Source of the DNA: Adiantum capillus-veneris
Lineage: Eukaryota; Streptophyta; Polypodiopsida; Polypodiales; Pteridaceae
Assembly (NCBI GenBank): GCA_014529385.2
Contig: CM043947.1
Span: 132,669,391 to 132,733,390, forward strand
Direction: 5' to 3'
DNA: 64,000 nt
Part shown: piece after piece, positions 22,238 to 33,937 of the stretch
How the letters are laid out: each line of letters starts with the position of its first letter
Position numbering within the stretch: position 1 is the first letter of the stretch
Notes under the pieces: model-generated
The model's input: only the letters and a program-made list of their open reading frames with translations
Databases searched by the model: none
Told to the model about the DNA's origin: nothing
Position numbers and translations under genes: made by a program

Positions 22238-22563
22238 CCGTGCTCATCCGTGAGTGAATCATGTGCATCGTACAATATGGCATGCCTGTAAAAAGGGAAC
22301 ACATAAAGATGATGACGAAAATACAAGAAACCGTCACGAACGAATCACTTGAACAAGTGTTGATTAATCATGCGAACACACAATACTTCCTAAGTGGGTT
22401 CTTGGAACCTCGGCTCGAGAACCAAAATCGGTCCTGCATGACTGATCGTATCTGCAATGAGGTTAGCTTCACTAGAAAAATCACCATGCAAACCATCATC
22501 CTTGTGAACAATCACATCTCTATCATGCAAAACATGTGTGTCATGTTTCAGAAAAGAAATAAC

Positions 22564-22938
22564 TCAGAGAGTCTCCTTTTCTTGTTCTTTTTCGTGTTCC
22601 ATTTCATGAGTCTTTTCATGTTCTTTGTCATGCAACAAATTATGCTTCTCTAGAATGAGACTACGTGTTTTATCCTCGTCCAAAACATGAGAGTGAGAGA
22701 TTAGTGACAGAGATGGAATCTGAGTGTCACATTGAAGAACCACGAGAGGTGCTCCTTCAACTACGAGACTGAGAGTATTTTCTTTCCAACAAACGTGTGG
22801 ATTATGACCTTTAAACCACTTAATGCCAAAAATCAAATCGTATCCTGAGAGAAGAGAAATCACAAACTTTCGACAAAAACAGACATTTTGGATGGACATG
22901 GTCACATCAAGACATTCATGCGTAAACGAAGAGTGCAT
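22564..22938 (-). pseudogene. Element B aspartic protease remnant
   Basis: A minus-strand frame reads SLLSGYDLIFGIKWFKGHNP and CWKENTLSLVV, the C-terminal half of a retropepsin (the segment usually written D-V/I-L-G-x-x-W-L). The N-terminal catalytic D-T/S-G would lie beyond 22938, where I see only a short related stretch before the LINE boundary. A Glu/Lys/His-rich tail (HDKEHEKTHEMEHEKEQEKE) follows. This shows that the A/B family once carried an autonomous polyprotein. Confidence 0.6.
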
Positions 22939-23059
22939 GCCAAGAGCAAAACCAGAGGCCGCAATGGGATCAATTCTAGCCCCCGAGAAAAGACAGAGAA
23001 GTTAAGTTGCTGTTCAACTCCCCGCTGGCTCACTGCTGCTGCTGCTTCCTTCACACGCC

Positions 23060-23300
23060 ATCGCTCCCCCCCCCCCCCCAAGCCCGCTGCCTCCCCCCCG
23101 CTGCCCTTATGCCTCGTTGCCTACCCCCGCGCTGCCTGCCAACCTCTGCCGCCCCCTGTCTGCCCGCCCGCTGCCTTCTAGCCACTGCCGCCCCCGTCAC
23201 CCCCTCCTGCTGCCGCCAGCGCTTCCACCTTCCCCAGCCCGCTGCCCCCCCCCCCCCCGGCCCGTCTTCCCGCCCGCCTCGGTTTCTCCCCGTCAGCCCC
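23060..23300 (+). promoter_or_regulatory. C-rich LINE 5' region
   Basis: Strongly pyrimidine- and C-rich, with runs of 13 or more C near 23070 and 23250. It probably contains the internal promoter of the LINE, as in other L1 elements, but no specific element is recognised. Confidence 0.4.
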
Positions 23301-23408
23301 TGCAATTCGGCCTCTTCCACATTGTTTCAATTTTTGGGACAGTGCTTTCTGCGCCTGATTGCAGCGTCCACCCGTCGACCTCTTCTTACGACACAGCAAT
23401 AGACACAA

Positions 23409-25174
23409 ATGGAGGCTCTAGCTTCGCCACAGAGGGACTCGCCAGAAGCCCCCTCGCCCGACCCTGCTGAGCCCACCATTCGACTTGCTCTCTCGCCGAC
23501 AGAGCAAGCGAGCCTTGCCGCAGAGGTAGAGCGATTTGCAGGTGACTTCGGTCATCTGCAAGATTCTCGGCACCCGACCTAGCAGAGAGCTGCGAGACCT
23601 TCTCCAAGCCGGCCTTCTCGCAGAGGTGGGCAAGATCTTGGATGTCCAGATTCTCGGACGGGGGTACTATCAGATCGAGTTTGAGACCTCCGAGATGGCG
23701 TCCAAGGTCATAGCTATGAGTCCACTGGCCATCCGAGCATCACGCGCCCACTTTCGACAGTGGCGACATGGTTTTGACCCGGCTTCGGATGTTCTAGTAG
23801 AGGAGGCAGACATCCCCATCTCACTCTGCTTTCCGGGTTTACGGAGGGAGTACCTACCACTTCTTTCCAGGATCGGCTCCGCCATCGGGACTGTCCTGGA
23901 GACACCTCGTACGGCAGCATCAGTAGCTGCCAAGGCGGCTGGCATCCCCTCAGTTCGAGTTTTGGTCAAAGATACCCACACGCTCCCGAAGGTCATCCTT
24001 TTGCCTCGGGTGAGTGGGGGTTGGTTTAGACAAAGTGTGGAGTACTCGGGCCTCCTGAACCAGTGCTTCATTTGCCGACAGATGGGCCACCTAGCGAAGG
24101 CCTGTCCACGGAGGAGGCCGCGACCTCCACCACAGCCTCAGCCCCAACCTGCCAGGGCTGGCCCGCAGCCACAGTCAGCGGCACAGCGCACAGATTCAGA
24201 GCCACCCTCCGAGCCTGGGGCTCCAGCGGAGGAGGGGTGGCAGCACGCCCGTGGCCGTCGCCACTTAGAGTGGCCCTCAGGTGCCTACTCAGCAGCAGTG
24301 GGTTCCCACTGAGAACCGCTTTGGTCCTCTTGAGCAGGAGGAGACCCCTGCAGCAACCTGCACCTCCGCTTCACCCTCGACAGCCGCTCCCCCCTCAGAG
24401 TTCCCCTTCTCTTCCTCATCCTCCCCCTCGCCTTCTGCTCCCGTCGCCTCTCCACCTCGCCCCTCTCCACCTCGCCCCTCTACCTCTGTCGCCCCATCCC
24501 GCCCCTCTTCTCCTCCGCGCCCCCCAGCTCCTTCTCCCCCCCCTCCTGCTCCAGTTCCACAGTCGACTCAGGAGACTGGTCCCTCTCCGACGGCTAGGAG
24601 ATCTCTTGGCAGCGCCTTTGCCACGAGTCGCCTAGCGAGAGGGTCAGCCCTTCTTGCGGCCCCCTTTGCAGATTCAGACATCTTTCCTTACGCTATCCCT
24701 CGTGGTCTGACAAGCATTGACCTCCGACGCCGCTGGGACTTCTTCGACTACGGGTTTACTCGCTTTCTCGGCGATTCCACAGTAGACCACGAGGCAGCCT
24801 GCTTTAGGGTCCATGCTTTGTTCCTCGCCGCTAGGGGGACAGAGGCCTTGGACTTAGCAGTTGGTTTCTCCTTCCCCCTCTGTGGTAGGGCCGAGACAGA
24901 GTGGTCCCTCGACTCAGTGTTGGGATGGTTGCATAGACAAGTCCTCGAGTTCTCTCACCACATGGGAGAACTTGGAGTTACAGATTTGCTGCAGACTTTG
25001 TGGCCATTGGCCAAGTTTGCGGTGACACCCCCAGACTCAGCAGGATGTAGGCACATTGTGGTGTACTTCTTTGCTAATACGCAGTGTTTGCCTTGCTATG
25101 TATACATTCATGAGGACTCTTGGACAGAGGAGGTTGCTTTACGCAAAGGCTCGCTCTGCTTGGGCTTGGGCTAG
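23409..25174 (+). pseudogene. LINE ORF1 (DUF4283-like, zinc knuckle, novel C-terminal domain)
   Basis: An ATG at 23409 opens MEALASPQRDSPEAP and runs to about 23535, where one frame change leads into LQVTSVICKILGTRPSRELR. This region (to about 23990) resembles the DUF4283 domain of plant L1 ORF1. A knuckle, CFICRQMGHLAKAC, follows near 24066-24110. A second frame change near 24280 leads to NRFGPLEQEE, a Pro/Ser-rich linker (24380-24560) and a folded-looking C-terminal domain with YAIPRGLTSIDLRRRWDFFD and HRQVLEFSHHMGELGVTDLL, ending at 25172. ORF1 proteins bind element RNA. The C-terminal domain after the linker is not one I know from plant LINEs. Confidence 0.7.
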
Positions 25175-25327
25175 GCACTCACTGCAATCACGCCTATCTA
25201 GAGGACGCTCGGATGCGGATTACTCCCCATCCAAGCCAGCCTCGAAGATAGCACGTCTTGCTGCCGCAAGCCTCTCGAAGATAGCCCGTCTTGCTGCTGC
25301 GGTAGCATCTGTTCTCTCTCGCTCCCC

Positions 25328-28300
25328 ATGAGGATCGTCTCATGGAACGTGCAGGAACTAGGTGGGCCCCAATTTCAGCGACAGCGGGGCCGATTGCGTC
25401 AGGAGCTTCAGCGTTGCCTTGTGGGAGGAGAGATTGATCTCCTTATGATTCAGGAGCACCATCTGTGAGAGAGCCGCATTCGGCGATGTGGTCAGATTTT
25501 GCGTGGACGATATGATACCTTTTGGTCAGCTGCTTTTGGACCTGGAGGCATCAGGGGTGGGGTATGTATGACTATTGCGGACTCATTGCAACAGGCCATT
25601 GTGGGCAGAGGGATTATTGTGCCAAGCAGGGCTCAGTGGATTACTATGCAAGTTCAAGGTGGCCTTGTGGGCTTTCTGAACATCTATGCGCCCAATGTGG
25701 CGAGTGCTCATGCAAAGTTTTGGTCACAGATTGTCGAGTCTTTGTCGCAGGCCGATCATTGGTGTATAGGAGGGGACTTCAACATGTTGGAGGACCCTTC
25801 TGACAGGATTGGAGGCAGCCATGCTACTGTGCATGGAGTCGAGTTGGCAGCTTGGGAGAGGTTGTGTATGACTTTGAGGATCTCAGATACATGGCAGCAC
25901 TCTAGCTTTGTGAGGCCTCCAGACAGTCTTGCCTTCTCTAGATCGGACCGCAGAGTGGGAGGAGTGAATCTATCACGGATAGATCGCTTCTACACTAGCG
26001 ACCACTTCAGTGACTTGGGGGGATTAGTGGGCATCCTGGCAGGGACATCCTTCTCGGACCACGCACAAGTGATCCTCACAGTGGCAGACAGGCAGAGGAG
26101 TGGGAGCACGATGCTTCGCATCCTAGAGCGGGTCTTGTTGGACTCAGCACTCAGAGAGAGGGTAGAGGCTCTCTGGACAGAGGGCATGGACAGCCAGGTT
26201 CCACCTGCAGACAGAGTGGCCTCAGGCCTAGCTCAGCTTAGCCACTTTTTTCTTCAGGAGTCTCTGGCTCACCGGGCTGCAGCGAGAGAGGAGGAGCAGC
26301 GTCTCAGACGAGGCATTGCTTCATTACAGAGGATGCAGGAGCAGCTTCCAGACAGTCCATGGTTGAAGGAGCAGTTACAGCAGGCTCGACATGAGCTTGC
26401 TAGCACAGAGGAGAGGCGTCATGAGTTTGCCTTCCACCGACAGGCATCTCAATGGACTCAGGTGGGTGACAGAGTGACTGGTGCTTTTTTTGAGACAGTG
26501 GGACCTCGGCACTCGCATGCCAAGGTCAATCAGTTGAGGAGACCCGATGGGTCAGTTGCTTGTGAGCCCGAGGATATGCGTGCAGTTGCTACTGACTTTT
26601 ACCATGAGTTACTGTCGGCTAAGCCCCAATCAGAGCGGTAGGATGCATGCAGGGAGCAGGTTTGGGCACAGATGCCTTGTCTTGTGACAGAGGAGATGCC
26701 CCAGAGGCTAGAGATGCCACTTCAGCTTGAGGAGTTGCACACTGCTCTTAGGGCCCTCCCTCGTGGTAGCTGTCCAGGTGAGGATGGGTTGACTCCCAGC
26801 TTTTTCTTGGAGTACTGGGACCTGCTTGGCACAGATCTTTGTAGTGCCTTTCAGTACATTTTGCACAAAGGGGTGATGCCTGATAGCATGAGTGAGGGCC
26901 TGATCTACCTCATTCCAAAGGAGGGTGGCTCCTTGGATGAGATTCGACAGTGGCGCCCCATCACCATCCTCAACTCAGCCTACAAAATTCTTGCCAAGGC
27001 TCTGAGTTTGAGGATTCAGCCACTTTTGGAGAGCCTTATACATGGGACTCTGATAGGTTTTGTCAAGGAACGTAGTATCCTTGACAACATCTTCACTTTC
27101 TGGGAGGCTTCTGCCCTGGCACGGCTCCGTGGGGAGGGCCTTGTGATTCTTCTTCTCGATTTTGAGAAGGCATACGACAGAGTTGACTGAGACTTTCTAG
27201 AGGGCACTCTACGCAGGATGGGCTTCTCAAATGCTTGGATCAGAGGGGTGTCAGCTTTGTACAGACAGGCTCACGGTCAGGTGCTTTTGGCAGGAGGTAG
27301 AGGTGAGCGCTTCATGCTCACACGCTCGGTCAGACAGGGTTGTCCTCTTGCCCCCTCTCTCTTTCTGTTCTATGCGGAGGCGATGAGCAGATTTTTGGTG
27401 TCATAGCAGGTTGGTCTACGGGGCTTAGCACTCCCTATTCGAGGAGATGAGCTACTGGACGCTGAGTTTGCAGATGACTCAACCTTATACTTAAGAGGGC
27501 CAGGAGGCCAATCTGCACAGATGTGAGCAGGCTTTGGATCTCGGGCGCACTGATCAACTGGAGAAAGACAGTGGCTTTCTCGGTTGGCAGTGCTCCTGTG
27601 CCAGATTGGATGCAGGAGAGGGTTTCAGGTGGATTCCCCCAGGGACTGTAGTTCGGTACTTGGGTTGTCAGGTTGGTTTGGACTTGTCTCCCGAGCAGCA
27701 GATTGCTCCTCTTCTCCTGTCCATCAGGAGAAAGCTGTTACATTGGAGCTCAGCACGACTTTCATTGGCTGGTAGAGTAGTAGTTGCCAACCAGGTGTTG
27801 TTGGAGACTATGTGGTACATCACTTCCTGCTGGATCTTCTCGAGTTCTTGTATCAGCCAGGTAAAGAGGCTGATCAGGAACTTCCTTTGGTCAGGACGTG
27901 ACACTCAAATTGCCCGAGCCAAGGTGGCTTGGTCGGTCATCACACCTCCTTGTTCTCAGAGAGGGCTTGGGATCATTGATCCAGCACAGCTGAGCAGAGC
28001 CCTTCTTGGGAAGTTCGTAGTCAGAGGACTTCTTCCAGGAGAGGAGCCGCGGAAGGAGTTCTTGCTACAGAGGCTTCGTGCCAGGGTGCCTCAGTCACGA
28101 GGCCCTTGGCAACCTTCGACCAGATTGATCTTTACAGAGTTGCGCCGAGTTGGTTTGAGCAGGAGACTGGAGGACCGCTTCGCTGTGAGTTTGCTTCGAT
28201 CTTGGGAGCTCTTACGGCGTGGCCTGGAGCAGAGACAGCCGACGTGCACGGAGGAGCGCCTACGGCAACCCCTCGTCTGGAACCCCATGGTTAGCACTCA

Positions 28301-29577
28301 GAGAGGCCACTTGGTTGGTAGTCGGCCTCATGTTTCTTAGGGTCCCATGGCAGCAGGTCCAACGCGCTCTCTAGGTGACTGGCTAGAGTTCACACGTTTG
28401 TCAAAGGAGGTGTAGGGTTTCCAGCTAAACAGGACATGAGAGGGGTGCAGAGCATATGTCAGGACATCTCAGAGTCAGTTCCAACTGAGTGGCTCACGCC
28501 TCTCGAGCCAGTAGTACCCCGGGGGATGGGAGCCTTCACACGACTGGAGGTTCTCATTTCAATCAGGGCCTGCTCAGAGACTGTCTCAGCCCTGTTCTTC
28601 GAGCTTCAAGGTGGGGGACGACTACAGCGAGTTGCAGTAGAGGCTCCGCAGGTAGCAGAGTGCTGTTTTCAGAGGATCGAGTAGTGGGCATCTGTGGGAG
28701 GACCTACGTCATAGACCCTGACCCAGCAGCTCTTGAGACTGGACACTGGAGGCTATGGGCTTGGGAGTGTTGTCCGCTGGCAAAAGTACAATGGGATCCT
28801 GGTGAGTGGCTATGGAGGGACCCCTTCTCTTCTGCAGACCACCCAGGAGTCCCGTTCTTTCAGTACACTGTTCGACTGGGACGTCATAAACTAGCAGCAC
28901 AGAGAGGCCCGTCCCACTGCAGCACGTCATTGGCAGGAGGAGGGTCTCACAGTCGAGTTCTTGGCAGACTTTTGGGAGAGGTTATGGGACTCCAGACAGC
29001 CGAGACGAGTCACCTTGTTTCAGTGGCTGGTCACACACAGATCTACAGCAGTAGGGAGCTGGCTATTGCATAGTGGTCTCTCGGCCGCATGTGCAGCTTG
29101 TGACCATTTGGTGGAGAGTCAGCGTCACTGTCTTTGGGACTGTCCCTCGGCCCAGCAGGTGTGGCTACGAGTTCTTCGGCTGAAGCCTGCTCTCTCCACG
29201 GCTTGATAGTACACTTGAGGGGCAGCGGCTTGGTCCACCCTCACGCGCCCGACACTTCAGTTTGAGCTATCTTCCACCAGCAGGATGTTAGTGATACAAA
29301 GGGGGCGACCTACACTCCAGCCTACTCTACAGAGCTTACTGCACAGGAGTGGTGCAGTGAGAGAGAGGAGTGTTGGGAGCTCATCAGTGGCCTGACACCT
29401 TGGTTCATCTGGCGGGCCCGCTATTTCCGCATCTTTGAGGCTCGCCCTATGCCACTAGCAAAGACTGTTCGTGACTTTTGGCTAGAGCTCATCCATACTC
29501 TCAAAGGACAGCTTGAGGGACTACAAGGCAGCTCTGACCGCATGCGGGAGCGCCGCGAGGCTTTCCTTCGACTCTAG
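25328..29577 (+). pseudogene. LINE ORF2: AP endonuclease, reverse transcriptase, zf-RVT
   Basis: The start is chosen at MRIVSWNVQELGG, the canonical endonuclease opening. Motifs in order: IQEHHL (25450), GGDFNMLEDPSDRIGG (25770), SRIDRFYTSDHF (25975), SDHAQV (26055), RT fingers GEDGLTPSFFLEYW (26780), WRPITILNSAYKILAKAL (26950), LLDFEKAYDRVD (27160), SVRQGCPLAPSLFLFYAEAM (27330) and the catalytic FADD (27467-27478). The C-terminal zinc-binding segment CAACDHLVESQRHCLWDC is at about 29090-29145. In-frame stops: TGA 25466, TAG 26639, TGA 27188 (where Trp follows RVD in the family), TAG 27404. A frame change near 27500 and others between 28340 and 28960 complete the damage. Confidence 0.85.
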
Positions 29578-29802
29578 CGTCCTAGGCCTTTCTACACCAT
29601 AGTCCAGGGTGTGCTCAGATGGCACTATCGTCCACCTGTGTGGCTCTTCCCTCCTCCCATCTCTTGATTTAGCCTCATTGTATATATGCTGTTTTTTCAT
29701 TGGGAGAGTCTCCCCATCATGTTTGTTGTAGCCCTCTCTTGCAGAGGTGATTGTAGCCCTATGGACAGTTTTCATTAACTAATAGAAGGATATTTTTTCT
29801 CG

Positions 29803-29819
29803 AAAAACAAAAAAAAAAA
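29803..29819 (+). other. LINE A-rich tail
   Basis: A run of A interrupted by one C ends the element on the plus strand, as expected from target-primed reverse transcription. Confidence 0.75.
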
Positions 29820-30539
29820 GCAAAGCCAAAAAGCTGTCAGCGTAATTTACGAAAATCCGTACAGCTTGCCACGTCCTCAGCCAACGCAAAATGCGGAATT
29901 CCGTACAGCTTGCCACGTCATCATGACAGCACAATTTTCAGAAATCTGTTGTACAGCTGCTTCTTCTTTGCTTCTGCTTCTTCTAGGGTTTAGGCCCATC
30001 GGCCGACAGCTCCGTTCTTTAGTAGGTTGACACGTCAGCTGTTTGTTACAGCTTACACTGTTGTCCATGCCCTGCTCGTTGCACATCTAGAATGAGTACT
30101 TGCCTATGCTTCTAGCTTGTAGTAGGGTGCGCGTTTGATGGTTCCATTAAAGCTAATGCGCGAGCAAGTACTTTAAACTTTTGTCTCCATTGCTTTCCCT
30201 ACGACTTCATATGTGAGTAAAAGTTGCTGGATCTGCTCAAAGCGTGGTTAGGGGCATTAATTAATCAGCGGCCGATTAGCCTCCTAATAAGCTGCTTAAG
30301 CACAAGGCAAATGTGAGCTATACTTGAGCACAAAAGAAAAGCATGAAAAAAGAAAGTTTATTTGCATACCCACGTCCAGCAATGCTTGTCATCTTCCTGC
30401 AATACTGAGTAGTTACTCACGGGGAGTCAAGGATTCTTTATCCATAGTGAACTTGCTGCAAACATTTGACTGTGTGTTCAGAAATTGGAACGTGCTGCGA
30501 TGAAAGGAGCGGCAAAAGATGCTACTAGCATCATAACCT

Positions 30540-30542
<3 letters not shown>
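29820..30542. other. Unassigned DNA with a short tandem duplication
   Basis: The phrase CCGTACAGCTTGCCACGTC occurs at 29857 and 29912, an imperfect direct repeat 55 bp apart. No gene or element boundary recognised. It does not resemble the missing part of element B. Confidence 0.4.

Positions 30543-30580
<38 letters not shown>
30543..30580. repeat. (CT)n microsatellite
   Basis: Pure CT tract. Confidence 0.95.
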
Positions 30581-30582
<2 letters not shown>

Positions 30583-30638
30583 TTGTGGAGAAGATCTAAC
30601 TGCTTCTGTACCAAAGCAATTGAGCAACGCAGAGTGGT

Positions 30639-31147
30639 TTTTTTATTGGGAAAATTACCAAAATACCCCTCTAATTTGTGGAAATTCCCAAAATACCCCT
30701 CAAATTTCAAAAATTCCCAAAGTACCCCCATAATTTGTCATAAATTCCCAAAATGCCCTTCAAATTTTTCAAAATTCCCAAAAAACCCCTGGTTGTGAGA
30801 GTAAATTTCTTGAAAAACAAAAAACTTGTAGCTTTTCATAAGAAGAGTGATTGTTTACCATACAGGATGCTAAAACTAAATTTTGAGCTGGTTATGTAGG
30901 CTTTGGAGATGAATTTCTTCATTATTTTTAGACATAATTGCCTTTTTTTTGGGAGGTAATTTGCAAAAATTACATACTAAGCACTCAAAAACCGATCTCA
31001 CTTGTCAAACAAGAATAAAGATTAGAAAATCTTGAAGATCCAACAAAAATAGATACAAGGGTATTTTGGGAATTTTTGAAATTTGAGGGGTATATTGGGA
31101 ATTTCCACAAATTAGAGGGGTATTTTGGTAATTTTCCCTTTTTTATT
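30639..31147. mobile_element. Mutator-like foldback MITE
   Basis: Arms 30648-30721 and 31065-31138 are 74-bp inverted repeats with about one mismatch, starting GGGAAAATTACCAAAATACC. Identical 9-bp flanks TTTTTTATT lie at 30639-30647 and 31139-31147. A 9-bp duplication with long terminal repeats fits the Mutator superfamily. From 30652 to 30790 the left side consists of about five tandem ~33-bp units of the form AAATACCCCTCAAATTT plus AAATTCCC. No transposase is encoded. Confidence 0.8.
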
Positions 31148-31382
31148 TTATTCACTTGGTAGCTAATTTTCGAGCAGAGTTTTTTTTAGAGCTTTTCATG
31201 GCAGTGATGTTTTTTTCTAAATTTAAATATAATGCCACGTGGTGACTTTTGCGTTTAGATACTACAAAAAGAGCCTTTGGCTCACCAAGTAACAAGCAAG
31301 GATATCCAAAGTTGCTTCAATAAGAATGGAAGAGAAGAAGAAGAAGAAGAAGAGAGTTTTAACGTCGTAGGAAACTATCCCG

Positions 31383-31385
<3 letters not shown>

Positions 31386-31431
<46 letters not shown>

Positions 31432-31453
31432 AACTTCTTGAGATCTCACGTTG

Positions 31454-31537
<84 letters not shown>
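31386..31537. repeat. Compound (GA)n-(GT)n-(GA)n microsatellite
   Basis: GA 31386-31430, GT 31458-31512, GA 31512-31537. Each GA block is followed by a variant of CTTCTTGAGATCTCACGTTG, so the GA block and its flank were duplicated with the GT tract growing between them. Confidence 0.9.
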
Positions 31538-32178
31538 CTTCCTGAGATCTTGCGTTGCATGACGCGTGAGATATCTTGCTACCGCCCAAGAACTCGCCAA
31601 GTTGCCGATGCAACCAAAGGAAGGCGGCCAAAGAAAAAAAGAGAGAGAGACAGGGAGGGAAATAGAAATTTTTAACCCAATGAAAGGACACCACCTGGCT
31701 GACCGAAATTCAACTCAACGCTAAGGCCTTCCAGAATGGCAGGCCAAAAAAATTACTCAAAAAACTAAGAAACGTGCAACTAGTTCTTCCTATCAACTAC
31801 TCACTTGATCTTTTTAAAGCCTAAATGAGCTCGGATGGCCACGCAACTTATGGAGCCACTAGACAGGAGTTAATAGAAGATATCTAAAACCTAAAGATCG
31901 CCTTTTGAGAGGGGCAAAAAATGCGATCCGCCGTATTTTAGGTCAAACAAACAAGTACAGAAAGGTCTTAACAGCTTAGCTTTATGTCCTAGAGTACTCT
32001 CCTATCAACAATTATGCATTAATCTTTCAAAATAGCACTTAAACGACAGATTTAAGTGATTTACCACAATAAAATCAACCTTCTTACAAAAACACTGAAG
32101 ATTACACTTGAAAGAAAGAGCAATGGACCACTGACATAATGCAATGATCTTAAAAAACCTAAAATTTTCACTTTCACA

Positions 32179-32181
<3 letters not shown>
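31538..32181. other. Unassigned AT-rich DNA
   Basis: No recognisable feature. Confidence 0.4.

Positions 32182-32220
<39 letters not shown>
32182..32220. repeat. (CT)n microsatellite
   Basis: Pure CT tract. Confidence 0.95.
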
Positions 32221-32224
<4 letters not shown>

Positions 32225-33003
32225 ATCACATTAGAAGACAAAACTCGACTTGACAAGGCAAGAATCTCACTTCTAACTGCTCACAATTGAGAGTCACAAA
32301 CTAAAAGTTTCATGCTTTCCACATGAAAAACCAAACCCTGCTCACTATGCAGACAGAATACCTAGTATGAAACTACCTAACGGAGCATGAATTCATCCAC
32401 TAGAATCTTATTATAAATATTGTTTTGGAAGCAATCCCTTGATCCATTCTTTCTCGATGTCAGTTGCACCAACAAGTTCATTAGGCACAGTAACAAGCAC
32501 TTCCTTTAGGAGCTTATTCACGTTCTCAGTAGTTGCGGTCAATGCCGTAACAAGAAAGGTTGATATGAGGGTCCATATATGTCGCTACATGCCTTTCAGT
32601 TGATGTCCAAAGACGCCATGCAGACCCATCCCTAGGATCCTTGACTCGCTCACGCAAGGACATAACAATAGTGGTCGATAAGGCCTGGTTCTACGCTTAC
32701 ATTTGTAAACTCCGACCTTACTTTACTAGTAGAAACTTCTTCTAGCCAGCCAGGCTGATTGAAGTTCTTTACTGAGCTATGCAGTTCATGCCTTTTGACG
32801 TCCACACTGGAATGATCATGTCTATACCTAGCAAGTTGTTCTCTGCCCTATACATGAGAGTATAACTTGATACGAAAGCCCTATGCAATGTATCAGTGGT
32901 TGGAGGTTTACGCACTACGCACTAGCACGAATGAATTGAAGAAAACACTCCCCCCTTTGGGCATTTAGCCTTAAGGTCGTCAAAAGTGATATGATCAGCA
33001 TTT

Positions 33004-33690
33004 CTATTTACCATAGTTACCCGGAACATGGAATGGGAACGGCGACGGGACCCCCCGCGGAACGGGGGAACGGCGAGGGGTCCAGAACGGGAACAGCGCG
33101 GAACGAGAGGCATAAAAACACCCAAATAATGCAATTTTAAATCTTTAAGCCCTATGTGATTAAATAATAGTAGTGTCAGAGTCCTTTGACTCTAATACTC
33201 ACAAAAAACTTGATTGAAGACCATTCAACCTTACTATGGCCAATGTGTGTCGTATAGACTTGAGAGCTTGAGAGGGGGGGAGGGACACAGAGAGAGCTTA
33301 AAAGTTGAGAGAGAGAGGGAGACTCGAGAGAGCTTGAGAAAGAGGGGGAGTGGGAGAGAGCCTTGTCGACTCTAGAGTCTAGAGTATAAACTAACGAGGC
33401 TAGAGCTTGAGAGTCAAGACTCGACACTTGAGAGGGTAGAGCTTGAGCTTTGGCCCTTGAAAGCTTGTGTGCACTGTGAAGGTAAGGGGTGGGGGGAAGG
33501 GCATTTAATAAGGGGGAGCCTCACAAGATAAAGCACATAAATCTGAAAATCTACCATTCTGGGTTGGCCGTTCCGGTACCAAATTCCGTCCGGAACGTCT
33601 TCGCCGGTCCGGGCCATGAAAACCCTCCAAAACGCCATTCCGGCTTTCCTAGCCCACAAGGGGGCGTTCCCCGATAACTATGCCATTTAC
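33004..33690. mobile_element. hAT-like MITE in ATPase pseudogene (C-terminal part)
   Basis: The element spans 33012-33682. It begins CATAGTTACCCGGAAC and ends with the reverse complement of CATAGTTATCGGGGAAC. Flanking 8-bp sequences are CTATTTAC (33004-33011) and CCATTTAC (33683-33690), one mismatch. An 8-bp duplication and CANNG termini fit hAT. The interior is GA-rich with no transposase. Confidence 0.75.
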
Positions 33691-33937
33691 AAGTAGCTTT
33701 TCCAAATATTTTTCCACGGGAATCTACCGCAGCTACCATTCACTTTTCTTGTCCCACGTTGCAACCACTAGAATGAACTTTGCGACAAAATCTCCTCGTG
33801 ATCTAGGAGTCACATAGCCTGCCATGCATGAAGCAAGCAAGCGCTTTAGTGCCCCTTCCTGGACCACATCATCTCGCAAAGCAGAGGCTGCAGCTTCCGC
33901 AAGAATTGGCTCAACTGGCAAACCAATATAAATCATA

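Larger units (their letters stand above)
14142..22990 (-). mobile_element. Element B: truncated LTR retrotransposon of the A family, split by element C
   Basis: The 3' LTR starts TGTAAGGTGCAGCGG at 14142, is interrupted at 14889 by element C, resumes at 21433 and ends GCACGTGACA at 21629. Without the insertion it is about 945 bp, lacking roughly 250 bp present near the end of the A LTRs. The internal region from 21630 matches element A through the purine tract, the C-terminal frame and the SSEANLIAD segment (near 22460), and then adds a protease remnant that A lacks. Similarity ends near 22990, where a LINE begins. I do not find the 5' LTR or the rest of the internal region after the LINE. 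Confidence 0.7.
23001..29819 (+). mobile_element. L1-type LINE, near full length, inactivated
   Basis: About 6.8 kb on the plus strand: a C-rich 5' region (23060-23300), ORF1 with a zinc knuckle, ORF2 with AP endonuclease, RT and a zf-RVT-like C-terminus, a 3' region of about 230 bp and a terminal A-rich tail at 29803-29819. GC content is clearly higher than in the flanks. Multiple in-frame stops and frameshifts make it inactive. I could not identify a target-site duplication by eye, so the 5' boundary is approximate; it follows the end of similarity to element B. Confidence 0.85.

Noticed and set aside
23007-23402. Pro-rich open frames in the C-rich LINE 5' region
   Set aside because: They arise from poly-C composition on several frames at once.
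22980-29860. Target-site duplication of the LINE
   Set aside because: I compared the flanks by eye and found no convincing direct repeat.
29820-30540. Continuation of element B beyond the LINE, with its 5' LTR
   Set aside because: No similarity to A or B internal sequence or LTR was visible.
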